Source: Pseudonectria foliicola
Lineage: Eukaryota > Ascomycota > Sordariomycetes > Hypocreales > Nectriaceae
Length of the DNA: 64,000 bases
Assembly: GCA_003693505.1 (NCBI GenBank)
Contig: QUZD01000057.1
Span: forward strand, 217,034 to 281,033
Reading direction: 5' to 3'
Below the pieces are notes generated by a model. That model was not told the origin of the DNA, ran no database searches, and saw only the letters and a program-made list of their open reading frames with translations. Numbering within the stretch: position 1 is the first letter of the stretch; each line of letters opens with the position of its first letter. This document shows positions 1 through 12,314 of the stretch, in pieces. The translations under genes were made by a program, and so were the position numbers.

Positions 1-1139
1 GTCATCAAGGAGCTCAAGTTGATCAAGAAGCCCTACTATGATATTATCAAGGACATCACCATCAAGATGGGCAACGGCATGGCCGACTATGCCCAGAACC
101 AGGAGATGATCGACAACGGCGTTCAGACCATCGAGGAATACGAGCTGTACTGTCATTACGTTGCTGGCCTCGTCGGCGAGGGTCTTACGCGACTATTCGT
201 CACCTCGGAACTTGCCAACCCCAAGCTTGCTGAGCGACCATCTCTGACGGAGTCGATGGGCCAGTTCTTGCAAAAGACCAACATCATTCGTGATATTCAC
301 GAGGATTGGGTCGACGGTCGGAGATGGTACCCCAAGGAGATCTGGAGCAAGCACGTCGACAAGTGGGAGGACCTCTTTGACCCCAAGCAGCGTGACAAGG
401 CGCTGAACTGCACCTCTGAGATGGTCCTCGACGCCCTCAAGCACGCCGAGGAGTGCATGTTCTACATGGCTGGCATCCGCGACCAGAGTGTGTTTAACTT
501 TGTGGCCATTCCACAGTCCATGGCCATCGCCACCCTTGAGGCGGTGTTCCGCAACCCAGCTGTGCTGGAGCGCAACGTCAAAATCACCAAGGGCGACGCT
601 TGCAAACTCATGTTTGAATCTACTCAGAATCTCTTCACCGTGTGTGAGGTTTTCAGGCGGTATGCCCGCAAGATCCACGCAAAGAACGATCCCCGAGACC
701 CCAACTACCTTGCAATCTCGGTACAATGTGGCAAGGTAAGTCCGATTTCCCTTGACAATCTCCAGCCAAGTATCTGACTCCGAATAGATTGAGCAATTCA
801 TTGAGACGCTCTTCCCTAGGCAGGATCCTAAGAAGCTCGATCTCGTCAACCAGCAGAAACAGCGCAAGGAGCCCACCATGGACCCCGGAGAGGCTGCGGT
901 CCTCTTTGGTGTTGTCATCGTGAGCTTGTTCTTCATCTCTGGGCTAATGGTACGTGAGAGTTGCGCTGGACAATTCAGCCGGTGCTTTGCCACAACTAGT
1001 CACATGTTCGCTAACGTGCAAACAGATTGGAACTGCGTGGTTCTTTGGCGCAAGATTTGACAAGATCTTCGAAGACCTTGGCCAAATCTTACCGGGCAAC
1101 AAGCCCACCGCTGTTATCACGGGTCATGACGAACTGTAA
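1..1139 (+). CDS. ERG9: Squalene synthase (farnesyl-diphosphate farnesyltransferase), 3' part
   Basis: This enzyme joins two farnesyl diphosphates head to head to make squalene, the first committed step of ergosterol synthesis, at the ER membrane. The window opens inside the gene, so the N-terminus and first Asp-rich motif are missing. Exons are 1-735, 788-949 and 1026-1139, all joined in phase 0 with GT-AG introns of 52 and 76 bp, giving 336 residues. Visible are the squalene-synthase block YCHYVAGLVGEGLTRLF and the second Asp-rich motif NIIRDIHEDW, which binds Mg-diphosphate. Near the end a hydrophobic stretch (AAVLFGVVIVSLFFISGLM) fits the usual C-terminal ER anchor, followed by a short tail ending TGHDEL. 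Family membership is clear; only the 5' end is unknown. Confidence 0.95.
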
Positions 1140-2669
1140 AACTAATTCCGACCTTCAGTGTTCTATTTTTTACGATATCCTCACGTATATATCTCGGCCT
1201 CTTTTTTTTGGCTCATTACCGGCCCTGCAGCGAGGGCCACCATTAACGACATGTCCTAACGAGACAATGTCTACTTGTTAATACATTCCGAGCATCGCGA
1301 AGACGCAGCATCTACGCATGCTACGTCGGACCGTGGTCGATTTCTAATCCCCCCAGTTCCTCGTGAGTGAGATTTGCAGTGAAGGCCCTGAACGGCCATG
1401 TTCCTAGCACGGATGTCAAATTGCAATCCAGTCCTTTCATGACTGTGGTTGTGCCGAAGAAGTGCTTAAATCAAACACCCATTGCTCCCAGCCTGCTGTC
1501 CTGATGACCGGGCGCGCCATGTGATGGTCCCTCTACTTGAGCAGGGGCAAACGCATGGCGGCGAGCGAACACTTTTGTAACTTCTGTTTAGATCCTTGTA
1601 AATTGAATCATGACACGACGGATGTTATTGTGTCCATCCAAACGTCTTCAGCTCCTAGTTGCCTGTGCAAACCTACACTGGTGTTCAGCCTTGTCATACT
1701 GATCACCCACCTACCTCGGCAAAGAGTGAACGTGAATCCAGTCAATCAGTCTCTACGACATGATGCAGGCGCCCACATGTTACTCCCTACTCGGTATGTT
1801 CAGGCTGACTAGGCCTCCTCTTCTGGTCCCCTGTCTCAAGGCTATATCACTGTCTACCTATCAAGGGCCAAGTGCGGCGTCCCCCGCCAAGGTTGCATTG
1901 TGGCTTGGTGCACTCCCTCCCATACATGAAACGTTACTCATCTTGCGACCCTGGGCGTCTCAGGATGCGGCCACAAAGAGTGAGGAAACGGCCAAAGGTA
2001 AGAGTGTGTTGTCGCCGATAGGCTGTGTAGCCAGGCCGCGTCCGGAGCGGCCTCGATCCTTCTGGGCGCCTCTGCATCCCCGATAGAAGATGAGATCACC
2101 CACTGTTGTCGGAAGACTGCTCAGGGCTTCTCCCGTTTAGATGCGCCAGGAAAGGTGAGAGGGAGCCGGTGCCGTCTATATCCCAGAATACCCTTGACAA
2201 TAGCTGGTCGGCCTGTCAAACGTCGGATCGGGTTTGTTGGTGGGTGCGTCTGTGTTACATGTCACGGGGGCTTCGAAACAATGGGTATCAGACCTGCTCG
2301 GTTGGGTTGGACAGCCCTGACTTGTGGTTTGAAAGTGTTGAACAAATATGTACAATATCTAATGCAAGAAAAATCTCCCTCCCAGTGGTGGTCGTAACGA
2401 TAGTAGTAATAATTAACACAAGGCCCGCTCGAGCCTGAAGCAGATGTTTCCCATTTACCCTTTGATGCACACCAGATGCTGAGAAATATGAGGACATTCC
2501 AGATGAGTCCTTGAAAGACCGGCAGTGGCTAGCCAATTAACCCATAATCTCTTCATCCGACCTCACTTTCCGTATCTGCTTCGTGGTGGTTCCTTTTCTG
2601 TTGATCTTCTTCTTCTTTCCCTTCTTCGCCTTCTATGCCCCCTGCTTGGCTTGCACTGTCGCGTGACGT
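1140..2669. other. Intergenic, ERG9 to subtilase
   Basis: This 1.5 kb holds the 3' flanks of two convergent genes. Open frames here are short and lack family-like sequence, codon bias or intron signals. I see no RNA gene or repeat of note. Confidence 0.5.
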
Positions 2670-4169
2670 CTACTGGCGGCTTCCGTTCCAGGCAATGAGA
2701 CCCGTCGTGTTGGGAGCGTTGTTCTGGACCTGGGCACCAGACTGCTTGGCGAGGCTCTTGAGGAGGTCAACAACCTTGCCGGGCTCGGTGATCTTCTGGT
2801 AGCCCATGAGGTAGGCAGCAAGGCCGGCGACGTGAGGAGAGGCTGGACAAGGGGGTCAGCATTAGTGTGTCGATTGGAAAATCAGGGGGGGAGGGTGGGT
2901 AGCATACCCATGCTGGTGCCGCTCAGGGTAGCCTGGTCGGTCTTGCTCTTGATGCCGCAGCTGAGGACCTTGACACCGGGGGCAAAGATGTCGACGTCGG
3001 GGCCAAAGTTGGAGAAGGGAGCGCGCGAGTCGTCGAGTCCGTTGATGGCGCCGACGGTGACGGCGTTGGGAGCGGATCCAGGAGACGTGTTGGCGGTGTC
3101 GACCTATATTTCCCAGGTTAGATATCTTGTACAAAGCAGACAGACGTTTTCAGTCAGTAGATGGGTAGTCTTCTTACGTTATCATTACCGGCAGCAACAA
3201 TGGGGACGATGCCGGCCTTGAAGAGAGCCTCGATGGCGCGGTTGACGGCCTCGGACTTTTGTCCGCCAAGGGACATGTTCATGACGGCCTTGCCGATGGC
3301 GCCCTTTTGCTTGGCGTGGTCAATGACAAACTGCATGCCCTTGATGACGCCAGAGTTGCTGCCGCTTCCCTGGGCGTCGAGGACCTTGACAGCAACGAGG
3401 TCGACCTTCTTGGAGACGCCAAAGGTGGCACCGCCAATGGTTCCAGCGACGTGGGTGCCGTGGCCGTTCTTATCGGTATCCTGGGTTCAGAAGTCAGCTT
3501 GACAGGCTCAGAGTGACGGGCATTCCCGAGCGGTCTACATACGTCCTGGTCCACAAAGTTGGCGCCAAAGGTAGCGCGGCCCTCAAATTCGGAGTGGTCG
3601 ACGAGGATGCCAGTGTCGACGACGTAGGCGGTGATGCCCTCACCGGCCGAGTCGTCAAAGACGTAGTTGGACTTGCCGGGCTTGTTGCTGGAGAGGCGGT
3701 TGACACCGTCGGGAGCGTTGGTCTGCATGATGCCGCGCTGGAGATTGATCTGGGTGTCGGCCTCGACGTAGGCGACCTCGTCGGAGCCCCAAATGTCGTT
3801 CATCATGAGGTCGTCGGCCTCGAGAGCCATGGCGCGCCAGTTGTTCATGTGGAAGCTGGAGACCTCGGTGGAGAGGAGGTGGCCGAGAGAGCTGCGCTTG
3901 TTGAGGTTGCGCTTCTTGACGGCGGCGACGAAGCTGGCCTCTTTGGCATCGATGGTGTCGCTGTCAAAGGTGTCGTTGTAGACGACAATGTAGCGGTTGG
4001 GGATGATGTTCTTGGCGTCGGCGTTGGCGACACGGAACTTGACGACGCCATCCTCCTTGGTGAGGCTGTCTCCCACGGCATCGGAGATCTCGGTGCCGGT
4101 CTTGAGAGGCGCGGCGACGGCGAGGGAGGCGAGGAGGAGGTGGGCAAGGTATGAGGTGAGTCTGGCCAT
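2670..4169 (-). CDS. Secreted subtilisin-like serine protease (S8A, proteinase K type)
   Basis: This is an extracellular or vacuolar serine endopeptidase made as a pre-pro-enzyme. Exons on the minus strand are 4169-3543, 3480-3178, 3103-2908 and 2842-2670, with introns of 62, 74 and 65 bp, giving 432 residues. It starts with a signal peptide (about residues 1-20, ending AVAAP), then an I9 inhibitor propeptide (NRYIVVYNDTF, about residues 55-135). The catalytic domain has Asp185 (YVVDTGI), His216 (GHGTHVAG), oxyanion Asn308 (AAGNDN) and Ser374 (SGTSMASPHVAG). The triad is complete and the length suits the proteinase K/cerevisin group, so an active enzyme is expected. Fungi use such enzymes in nutrition, autophagy or host and insect cuticle degradation; which applies here cannot be read from the sequence. 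A CT-rich leader precedes the ATG. Confidence 0.95.
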
Positions 4170-4746
4170 GGTGAAGAAAATCTACACGAGTGGGTGGTTT
4201 TTTTTTTCTTTGAAAGTGAACGGGGTAGGATGTGTTTGGAGGTGGTGAAACTGATTCCAGCAGTATCACGGATTATCGAGAGCTGTCTGCCTTTGCTGTA
4301 GAGAAGGTGTAGCGGAGGGATTCAATCCCAAAGCTGTTTGAATGAGTGGTGGAGGTAAGAGAGGAGACGGGCGATCAACGCTCCTCTAAACTCGACTGCG
4401 AGGACGAACAATGAATGAGTGTTGTTCAACGGGGTAGACACAAGGCGAAGCTGTGTCAGAGAATGGGCCGGGAAGAGAATGTGTGTGAGAGAGAATGAGA
4501 GAGAGGGAGGGTGAGAGGGCGAGCACCAGAAGAGAAGGAGAAGGAGAAGGACGAAAGGAGGAGAAGAGAAAGATCCCGTCTTTCACGATACTATCTAGAT
4601 GGACAGAGAAGAACTGGGCTGGCCGGCAGCAGAACAGAAGAGGGAGGGATGGGCAGCGTTAAAAAGAAACCTGGACGACCGTACGAGCCGCAAGAAGCTG
4701 GCCACACCAAGCCAAGGCACTGTATGTACTACCTACTGTACCTGAC

Positions 4747-4787
4747 TAGGTAGGTAGGTAGGTGGGTAGGTATGCATGTATGTATGT
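4747..4787. repeat. TAGG then ATGT microsatellite
   Basis: Tandem TAGG units run from about 4747 and pass into ATGT units up to about 4787. The array lies in the region upstream of the subtilase gene. Confidence 0.85.
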
Positions 4788-5203
4788 ACTCCGTAGAGCT
4801 GGAGCTGGCGCTGGCTGGCTGATGCCGGTTGCCTGCACTCCTTGACTCGGCACTCCGGGGGAGACCAGGATCGAGTTGGGTTGGTTGACTGGGTTGACTT
4901 GACTGGGTTGACGGGGTTGAACTGGCTGGGCCCAGGGATCAGGGGCTGGTGCGTCGTTAGCGCAGGCGATGCCAAGTTGTCAACCCCTGACTACTCAAGC
5001 TCAAGACCAAGTCCCGTAGCTACTGTACCTAGGGAGGCAGTCAAGAGCTAGAGGGTGTCCATGTGGAAGCGAGAAGCTAGACTAGAAGCCGTCAGATCGG
5101 GATGGGATGGGCGCGTCTTGATGCTGTGGTTTAACGACACTCTTCGCACAGAGTATGTTCTATGTGCTCTACATGAGGTACGGAGTACTGTGCTGCCCAT
5201 CCG

Positions 5204-5238
5204 TTGTCCATTGTCCATTGTCCATTGCCCATTGCCCA
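5204..5238. repeat. Heptamer tandem repeat (TTGTCCA/TTGCCCA, five copies)
   Basis: Three perfect TTGTCCA units are followed by two TTGCCCA units, 35 bp in all. It is a short minisatellite in non-coding DNA with no visible function. Confidence 0.85.
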
Positions 5239-6264
5239 TCTCGCCGCCATTGTCTCAACGGGGAAAAGGCACAACAGCTTCTGATTGTTCTCCCCTTGGT
5301 GATTCACCGATTCACCGTCGTGTTGTGTTGTATTGTGTAGTGATACAAGGGACACAGAGAAAAGGGCTCCCGTCTGCCGGAGGTTCTTTGACTCTCCGCG
5401 GTTCTTGTCCGTGGCTGTCGGGAGCCGAGCCAGGTACCAGCAGTGATTGGCCAGCAGCGTCCGAAATGGCGCCCCCCCGTTTGAGGATCTGACGGTCCGC
5501 CGACCACTGGTGGCAGCTGGCAGATCGCCTTCGGCGCACGCAGTCAGCCTCTGGGCGGCGGCAAAACATCATCCATCCCGTCCATTGGAACCTACCTTAC
5601 CTTCCTTGGCCACACGCACTGGACAGTAGGTATCTACCTACCCAATATACTGCAGGTAACCGGTCCTGCATTATTCCATTGCAGCGCTGCATTACAGCGC
5701 TTCATCCCAGCGCTCCTCCCCGTAGCTGCAGTGCTCAAAGCGAGGCTCTCAAGTCTCCCAGGCGCCAACCCACTGGATGGATGCCCGGATCTACGCACTT
5801 CCCTGCCCGCCACTCCCAGTTCATCACAAAACAATCCCTCCAGACAATCTTGCCAACCTTGACAACCTTGGCCATCTCGGCTCAGTCAGGCTTGGCAGAG
5901 GCGTATGCCTACTGCACCCAGATCTGCGCCGTTTGTCAATGGTCGTCTAGCGACTGCGACTACAAGACGCCGCCTATACCAACTTTGCCAGCATTGGATG
6001 TTCGTCCGGGCCAGACTAGATATGGGACCCTCCACGGCGTCTTGTATTGTACAACTTAGAGCGACCTATCCACCCAAGGTAAGTAGGTACCTATCTAGAG
6101 AGGTACCTAGGTATCTAGGCATACAGGAATACCGGGACAGAAAACAGTAGAAAGAAGAAAGAAAAGTCAAAAACAACGCAGCCCCGGCGCAAGCCTCTCA
6201 TTCGCGGACTCGTGATGCCCATTGTCGGCGGTTATGGCAATTCTGCCGTCCCATGGAACTCACC

Positions 6265-6282
6265 NNCCCCCCCCCCCCCCCC
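6265..6282. other. Two-base gap followed by 16 C
   Basis: Two N bases directly precede a run of 16 C. This looks like a homopolymer at which the assembly or base calling failed, so the true length of the C run is uncertain. Confidence 0.9.
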
Positions 6283-6613
6283 ATTTGACGGAGCCCTGCT
6301 CCACCCACTGGAAACGAGTCGTCCTTGTCGTCCAGAGCAGACACAGCCAGACACAGCCAGACATAGCGGCAGAAGCGGGCGCTTGGTGGTGTTGTACCCC
6401 TGAAGCCCAGAAGTCCGCCCCGCCCTTCCGCGCAAGCACAGACCTGGGGCTGCCGCCACCAGCAGAGGTGAAACATGGAGTCTCCATCCACCATCCACGC
6501 CATCGTGGACTCTCCCTCTTTCCCTCTCTACCTAATACTGTACTACAGTATGTGCAGATTAGACTGCATACATAGTACAGTACTTGCTTTCCTCTTCTCT
6601 CGTTGATGCCCGC

Positions 6614-6662
6614 NNNNNNNNNNNNNNNNNNNNNNNNNNNNNNNNNNNNNNNNNNNNNNNNN
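6614..6662. other. Assembly gap (49 N)
   Basis: A run of 49 N ends directly at a TAGG microsatellite, so the missing bases are probably more of the same tandem repeat. Confidence 0.95.
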
Positions 6663-6686
6663 GGTAGGTAGGTAGAGGTAGGTAGA
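6663..6686. repeat. TAGG microsatellite at the gap edge
   Basis: GGTA/TAGG units follow the N gap with one interruption (GTAGA). The array probably extends into the gap. Confidence 0.8.
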
Positions 6687-7152
6687 CATGGTGATATACA
6701 CGGACAGCTGATGGCACAGGACAGACTCTGGCGCTACACAGGCGGCCAGCCGTGACCGATCCGGCGCCGACTCTCTCGGACAACTGGTCGAGCGGAGAGG
6801 CGACAGGAAATGCATGTCATGGGCCGTGCGCGTCTCGGAAGACGCTGGGGTCGTCCTCGGAAGGTGGCAAACCGTCCTGAGATATCTCCTCGTCGTTCCT
6901 GGCAGACAGCATGGGCCTGGATCCTATGTACATATATATGTAGCCTTGATCCTAGCCTTGGACAGGGGGGCCGACCAACTTTGTTGGTGTATTGTATTGT
7001 ATATACTATCAACAACTATGTAAACGGGCTTGCTGACTTAAATCGACTGTGGGCTGCAGGTAGTGAACATTTATTACAAAGGTGGGTTTTCCGTCGGAGG
7101 CTACGCGGAGATCATGGGCACAGTCAGAACTCTACGTGCCCAGGTAGCTCCC

Positions 7153-7184
7153 TAGGTAGGTAGGTAGGTAGGTAGGTAGGTAGG
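7153..7184. repeat. (TAGG)8 microsatellite
   Basis: Eight uninterrupted TAGG units, followed by looser TAGG-like units to about 7204. With the 51508 array it is among the cleanest copies of this repeat in the window. Confidence 0.9.
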
Positions 7185-9333
7185 CACATAGGCACGTAGG
7201 TAGCTGTCACTTTTGTTCCCAGGCGTACGGCTATATGACTCGTCCTGTATCTGTCTCGCATCTGACGTGAAACCGCAGATCAAGCCCTATACATCCGGCG
7301 CTCACCCATAGGTAAAACAACCACTCCCGCTCCCACAAATGGCAGCGTTTCATGTGGTTGGCTGTCAGCCATCTTCATCTGGGCCATCTTGATGAGCGCT
7401 TCTGGGTCGGGGTCCTACCGCCGCCGGTAGGCTCTTGAGCCGTTACTGTTCTGCCTCGGCCGGGCTTGCGTGCAGACGAATTGGCACCAGATAGGCCGCT
7501 AGGCTCTTGTGGGGAGGCGCCGCACGTTTCGAATAAGGTCTGCAGCTACTGCGGCCTCTGAGATGGTTCTTGTTAGAGGTTTAGAACGCGTCTAGTCTGT
7601 AGCTCGGCAAGGCGAGGCAGCCTTTGAGCCAGTGCACGCACGTGCCATGTGTTTCATGTTCAACCAAGAGAGTCAAGTGATGCTGTAAGCGGACAATCTC
7701 CCTCAACAGCTGTCCGTCTAATTTGTAGCGTTACGAGGTTTCCCATGACGGAGATGTTTGATCCGCACATGGTGATTGCTTTGGCAAGGTATGCCATTGT
7801 TTTTGTAATGGAGTCATATGGGTGCTGTACATTGAACGTCTCCCAGTGTGTGGTTGTCATGGATGGCCTGTCCCAGGTCAGACATCTCGCAACAGGTGCT
7901 GTGGTCGCAGCCAGTCGTCACGGTACAATCATAAGCATCAGTGGCTAAACCATCACATTAACAGCGTTTGTTGTGTTGTTGTTTTGTCAGGAGGAGAGGC
8001 AATACCAAATTGCAACTGCCAAGGCCGAGATCCGCTGCAAAACGGGCGGGTAATCTGCCTAACCTATACTCCGCGTACAGGTTGAGCAACGTCGTCGCCA
8101 GCCACTTCAGGTGCACTTGCACGCCAAGCAGTCTGAATCAACTACACACACAGACAGCAAGGCGGGTATCGAAAGAGTACGAATGTGGTGCTGTTTTCGC
8201 CGCCTTGCAAAGTTGTCGTCATTTTTCCAACTATTCGGCCCTGAGGCTATCAGCCGAAGTATCCTTTTTTGTAAACCAAGAGCCCCAAAAAATCTATCGT
8301 GTAGCGCTCCGCATTTCGACACCATCAACCATGGGGAAATGCACTCCATTTTACGTTTGGTGTGATGGGAGAAATATTGCCCAGGTACATGAGGAGTTCA
8401 AGCCTGGAGCACACCGAGATGGTGCAAGTGACATGATGGAACGCAAGCAACAGATGACCAGGCATCGCCAGGCGTAGGTGAAGCCAATACTGTGAATCAG
8501 GCATCGATGCAGGCCACAGCTGTGTATAGGGACGGCACGCGAAGCGTGACTCGTGGCCTTCTGCACCAGACTGGAGTTGATGAGGTGGCACTGCCCCTTT
8601 AGGCACGAATAGGTCCAACTATCCATACTTTATAGCCAGTCGAGCTTGTCGGATATGTGAATCTCGCACGTGTTGAGAAATAGCCCAGGAGCTGGTTGGA
8701 CTGTCGGACTTGGATATGCGTCATTCCATAAGTTGTTTTTGTCATATTTTCAATGTTCTCTCAACAAGTATGTTTGCTGAAGTTGATAGGCCGTTGCATG
8801 ATCTGGGAGTCGTGCATGGCTTTGACAGGCCAAAGCCGCTTGATAAACCCTTGAAATCATGATTGATCCTGTCCCGGAATGTCCGTGGCTTTTCCCTCGC
8901 GACTTGCTGAAGGCTCCTATTGCTGAAATGAGGTCCCCAACGTGCCATGCTCGCCGACTCGGTAGACCGATGCCACTTCAAGACCTGGCCGAATTCAGAG
9001 TCGTTACCTGCCTACCTAGTTATCTTGGCCCAGCACGCGACCTTGCAAGGGTGCCGACAGCGCGTAAAGTGGCCCGGTGTTAGTGCCAATAAACGCCTGC
9101 GTCATTGCCCCGTTGGACTACTGCTTTTGCATACCGGGCCATGTCTCTCTGTCCCATCGCAATGCTACAGTGCGTGGTGGCTCTGCCAGGGTCTCTCTGC
9201 CTTTCTAGAGGCAGAAGACAAGGCCAGGCGGCGGGGAGATGGCCATGCAGTATTCTGTAACTTAGGTACTGAAGGCTCGTAGGAGCGAAGCCTCAGATGG
9301 CCTGGATCTAGTATAGAGATCCTGTACTGTCTG

Positions 9334-9362
9334 TAGGTAGGTAGGTAGGTAGGTAAGTAGGT
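9334..9362. repeat. TAGG microsatellite
   Basis: Five perfect TAGG units are followed by TAAG and TAGG, about 470 bp upstream of the F-box protein start. Confidence 0.85.
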
Positions 9363-9560
9363 ACTGTAGTCCATCCTTTGAATGCGCCGGAACAAGTTAA
9401 CTCACCACTTGCGTCTTGGTGGGCATTGCATTCTGTCTACCATTCGTCCAATACTCCCTGCGCCGTCACTAGTCAAATCACCACGAACACGCCAGCGCAC
9501 CCTCCCGCCAACAATCCTTGCTGTTTGTTGGCTACCTACAATGGCATGTCCGCTGGCGAT

Positions 9561-9580
9561 TTGATTTGATTTGATTTGAT
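9561..9580. repeat. (TTGAT)4 microsatellite
   Basis: Four perfect TTGAT units, about 255 bp upstream of the F-box protein ATG, inside its likely promoter or leader. Confidence 0.85.
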
Positions 9581-9835
9581 CGCACCTCAATTTACGGCCC
9601 AGTACAGATTACTGTACCGTACTGCACCTACGGATTCCTACGTGCAGCGCAGCTCCCCCTCCCTGGCGCTGTGGCAGCCAATTTCCATCTCATTCCCACG
9701 ACGACCGGCTCCCGCTTCTTCCCTTCCTCTCCATCTCTCTCTCTCCGCCTTCTCGTGTTTCTGGTTTCTGGTCCTGGTGTACCCTCGCAGCCTCGTCTCT
9801 TGATATGCACCCCGAGCCTCGCCAGCCAACGCTCC

Positions 9836-11798
9836 ATGGAGACATCCTGTGAACCCAAAGCCGGCGACGCCATGGGCCTCGCGGGCGATGCCGACGATGC
9901 CACCGGCGTCTTGCCCTGCGCTGCCCGTCTCGCCATCCGCGACACCGCTGCCCAACGAGACGGGCGAGACGGGCGAGACGGACGAGACGGACGAGACGGA
10001 CGAGACGAGCAAGGAACCCCCGATGGAGATACCGACGAGGACGACGACTACACGCCCATGATGGCCTCGTCCATGGTCACCGATCTCCTCAACACCGCGT
10101 CCAACCCCGTATCGCCCGGCCCCTCGAGCCCGCCCCTCGACCAGTCTCGGCCCAAGTCGACCAACTTTGTGCCGCCTACGAGGCCGAGCAGCACCCCGTT
10201 TCCGCATCCCGATCGCCGGCTCCCCGAGTCCTTCTGTCTGGGAGGAGCCGGCCACGGCTTCGATTCGCAGCCCGACCTCGACTTCCCTCCCATCCTCGAC
10301 GACGAACCGCGATCCCTTCCTCGGCCGATGACCGACTTTGAGCAGCTGCCCATCGAAGTCCACGAGGCCATTCTCGACCACTTGTTTGGCTACCGTGTCT
10401 CGGCCACCTCCCGGAGCGCCATGCGCGTCTCCAGCACAACCAAGAGCTGGGGCACAGCCTTGAGGCATTCCAGGCGGCGAGAGCTGACCAAACTCGCCCT
10501 CGTCAGCCCGACCTGGCGAGTCCTGGTCCAGCAGCGGCTGTACCGCCACGTCAAGCTCAAGGCAACCGTCGACTGCCTCGAGGACGCCATGGTCCATTTC
10601 GGCTGGAACGTCCACCTGCAGTCCTACGTCAAGCACATTGAGATCTGGTTCCCCGTCTTCCAGCCAACATACGGGCCCATGGCCCTCTCCAACACGCTGA
10701 CTCTTCCGACCGTGACCATGGAGGGACTGACGAGCGCGTCGTATACTTTGCCGCGGAACAACTGCACCCTGGAGGAGGTCTTTAGCTTCGTCGCCGTGGC
10801 CCTGCCGCAGACGCGTGTCTTGACCCTCGAGGGCGGCGAGCGACGGAAGGCTCCCAAGGTTGCTCACTTTCATGACCAAGGACCCGACTTCAACCCGTCA
10901 CTTCCCATCCTCGCCTCGATCCAGACATTGGTGACCCGGGGCCAATGGAACCTCATGCGTACCTATAGCGACTTCACCAGGATCCTTGGCGCGTTGCCGA
11001 ATCTTACGGAATGGCAGGGGGCCTACAGCAAGCCAAAATCCAAGAGCTACATCACCATGTCCGAGTTCCTCCCTCACATGCCACGCAACATCATCAACCT
11101 GAGCCTCTGCCTTGAGAGCGACTACCGACGCGAGGGCGTCATGCCTGCCTTTTACTCAAAGGTGATACAGAAGACGGACATTTGTTTTCGGATGGCCGAG
11201 GCGTTGCCTGCACTGGAGCACTTTTCCTACACTGGCCGCGTGTGCCATCGGTTTTTTGAGCGAGCAATGCGGCAAGCCGACCCTCGCACCTCGAGGCTAA
11301 AGTCAATAGACCTAACTGTCAAAAACTGCTGCCGGCACATGGCCAATTTCCACGAGTCGGGCTCTGGCATACAGGATATGGGCTTCATTGACGCATTTGA
11401 GAAGCTCGTGGTTTCTGGTGTCAGGGCCTTGGAGAAGCTCCCGCAGCTTACTTACTTGAGGATTCGCTTTGTCGACCTAGGTTGGTTTCTCCATCTCAGC
11501 TCCCACTTCAAGACGAGACTGCTAACTTTTGGAAATAGATTCTGTTCTCCCACCTCTCAATCCGTTCTTGATGATAAAGAACGGTGTATGCTCAGGTGTT
11601 TGGAGTGAGAGGATTCTCACAGAACTGGCGCGTGTGCGGCCCGATGCGTCGTTTACAGAGTTGAGCGAATCCTTTGGAAACATCGTATACAACAAGGATG
11701 GACGAATGGTCATCACGCCCGAGTTTCCGCGGACGCGTATTACGTCGCTAAAGATTGCAAACTATCGGTCCCTCGCGACGGGCATGGCAATCCAGTGA
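9836..11798 (+). CDS. F-box-like protein
   Basis: This is a predicted substrate adaptor of an SCF ubiquitin ligase. Exons are 9836-11480 and 11539-11798 (58 bp intron, phase 1), giving 634 residues. The ATG at 9836 is the first in frame; the frame is open further upstream but has no earlier ATG. The first 160 residues are low-complexity and acidic and include an Arg-Asp-Gly tandem array (about residues 41-58). An F-box-like segment follows near residue 165 (DFEQLPIEVHEAILDHLFG), with LALVSPTWRVLVQQRLYRHV completing the usual helix set. The remaining 400 residues fit the weakly conserved C-terminal region of large fungal F-box families. The splice to exon 2 restores a C-terminus ending LATGMAIQ; reading through would stop early. 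The degradation target is unknown. Confidence 0.8.
9956..10009 (+). repeat. Coding 9-bp tandem repeat (CGAGACGGR, six copies)
   Basis: Six 9-bp units encode repeated Arg-Asp-Gly in the disordered N-terminus of the F-box protein. Units keep the frame, so copy-number change would alter length without a frameshift. Confidence 0.85.
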
Positions 11799-12314
11799 GT
11801 CGGGCACTCGACTGTACGGTCCTACAACGTACGGATCGTGTCTAGAAGCTAGGGCACGTATGGACTGGCTGATTTCTCTTTGAATTGCGTACTTATGGGT
11901 GCATCTGCTCCTTGTTTTAGCAATGGAGTTGGGAAGGCGTTGAATGGGTTGAGCCAAATCGACAATGGGCGAATGGGATAGTACTGCATTGTTTGCTAAT
12001 CTTGGGATGACATTTACATACCCCTGGTGAATGTGCAGGTACGAAAAAACTGCAGGGAGTTTGGGACATTTGGATAACTCAGCCGGCAATATGGATGGAC
12101 AACGGCGACTTACTTTGTGAGCGATGTCTTTTGACAACTTAATCAAACTAGTCAGGATTTAACTGCCGGAAAGCGGCAAACGAATTCTTCATCAAAGTGC
12201 ACTGGCCTTCTCTATCGCTCGAGTGTTTCTATAGAGTTCTTTCAGGAACGATATTACACTAAATTACAGCGTGGGTGAGGGAGGGAGGGGGGGCTCTTCT
12301 GTACGCCGAGCATC
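11799..12314. other. Convergent intergenic region, F-box to GPI14
   Basis: About 0.5 kb between the stop codons of two convergent genes. It should hold both 3' UTRs; no other feature is visible. Confidence 0.5.

Larger units (their letters stand above)
4170..9835. other. Long gene-poor intergenic region with microsatellites and assembly gaps
   Basis: This 5.7 kb stretch lies between the divergent subtilase and F-box genes. No open frame shows recognisable protein sequence. It carries TAGG arrays near 4747, 6663, 7153 and 9334, a heptamer array at 5204, a TTGAT array at 9561, a poly-C run at 6267 and two N gaps. Decayed genes too old to recognise cannot be excluded. Confidence 0.5.

Noticed and set aside
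3513..4154. 213-codon plus-strand frame
   Set aside because: It is antisense to the subtilase first exon and made of Val/Gly/Asp-biased sequence.
9638..10879. 413-codon open frame on the minus strand
   Set aside because: It is antisense to the F-box protein gene, arises from high-GC codon bias, and has no recognisable domain; the plus-strand product carries an F-box.
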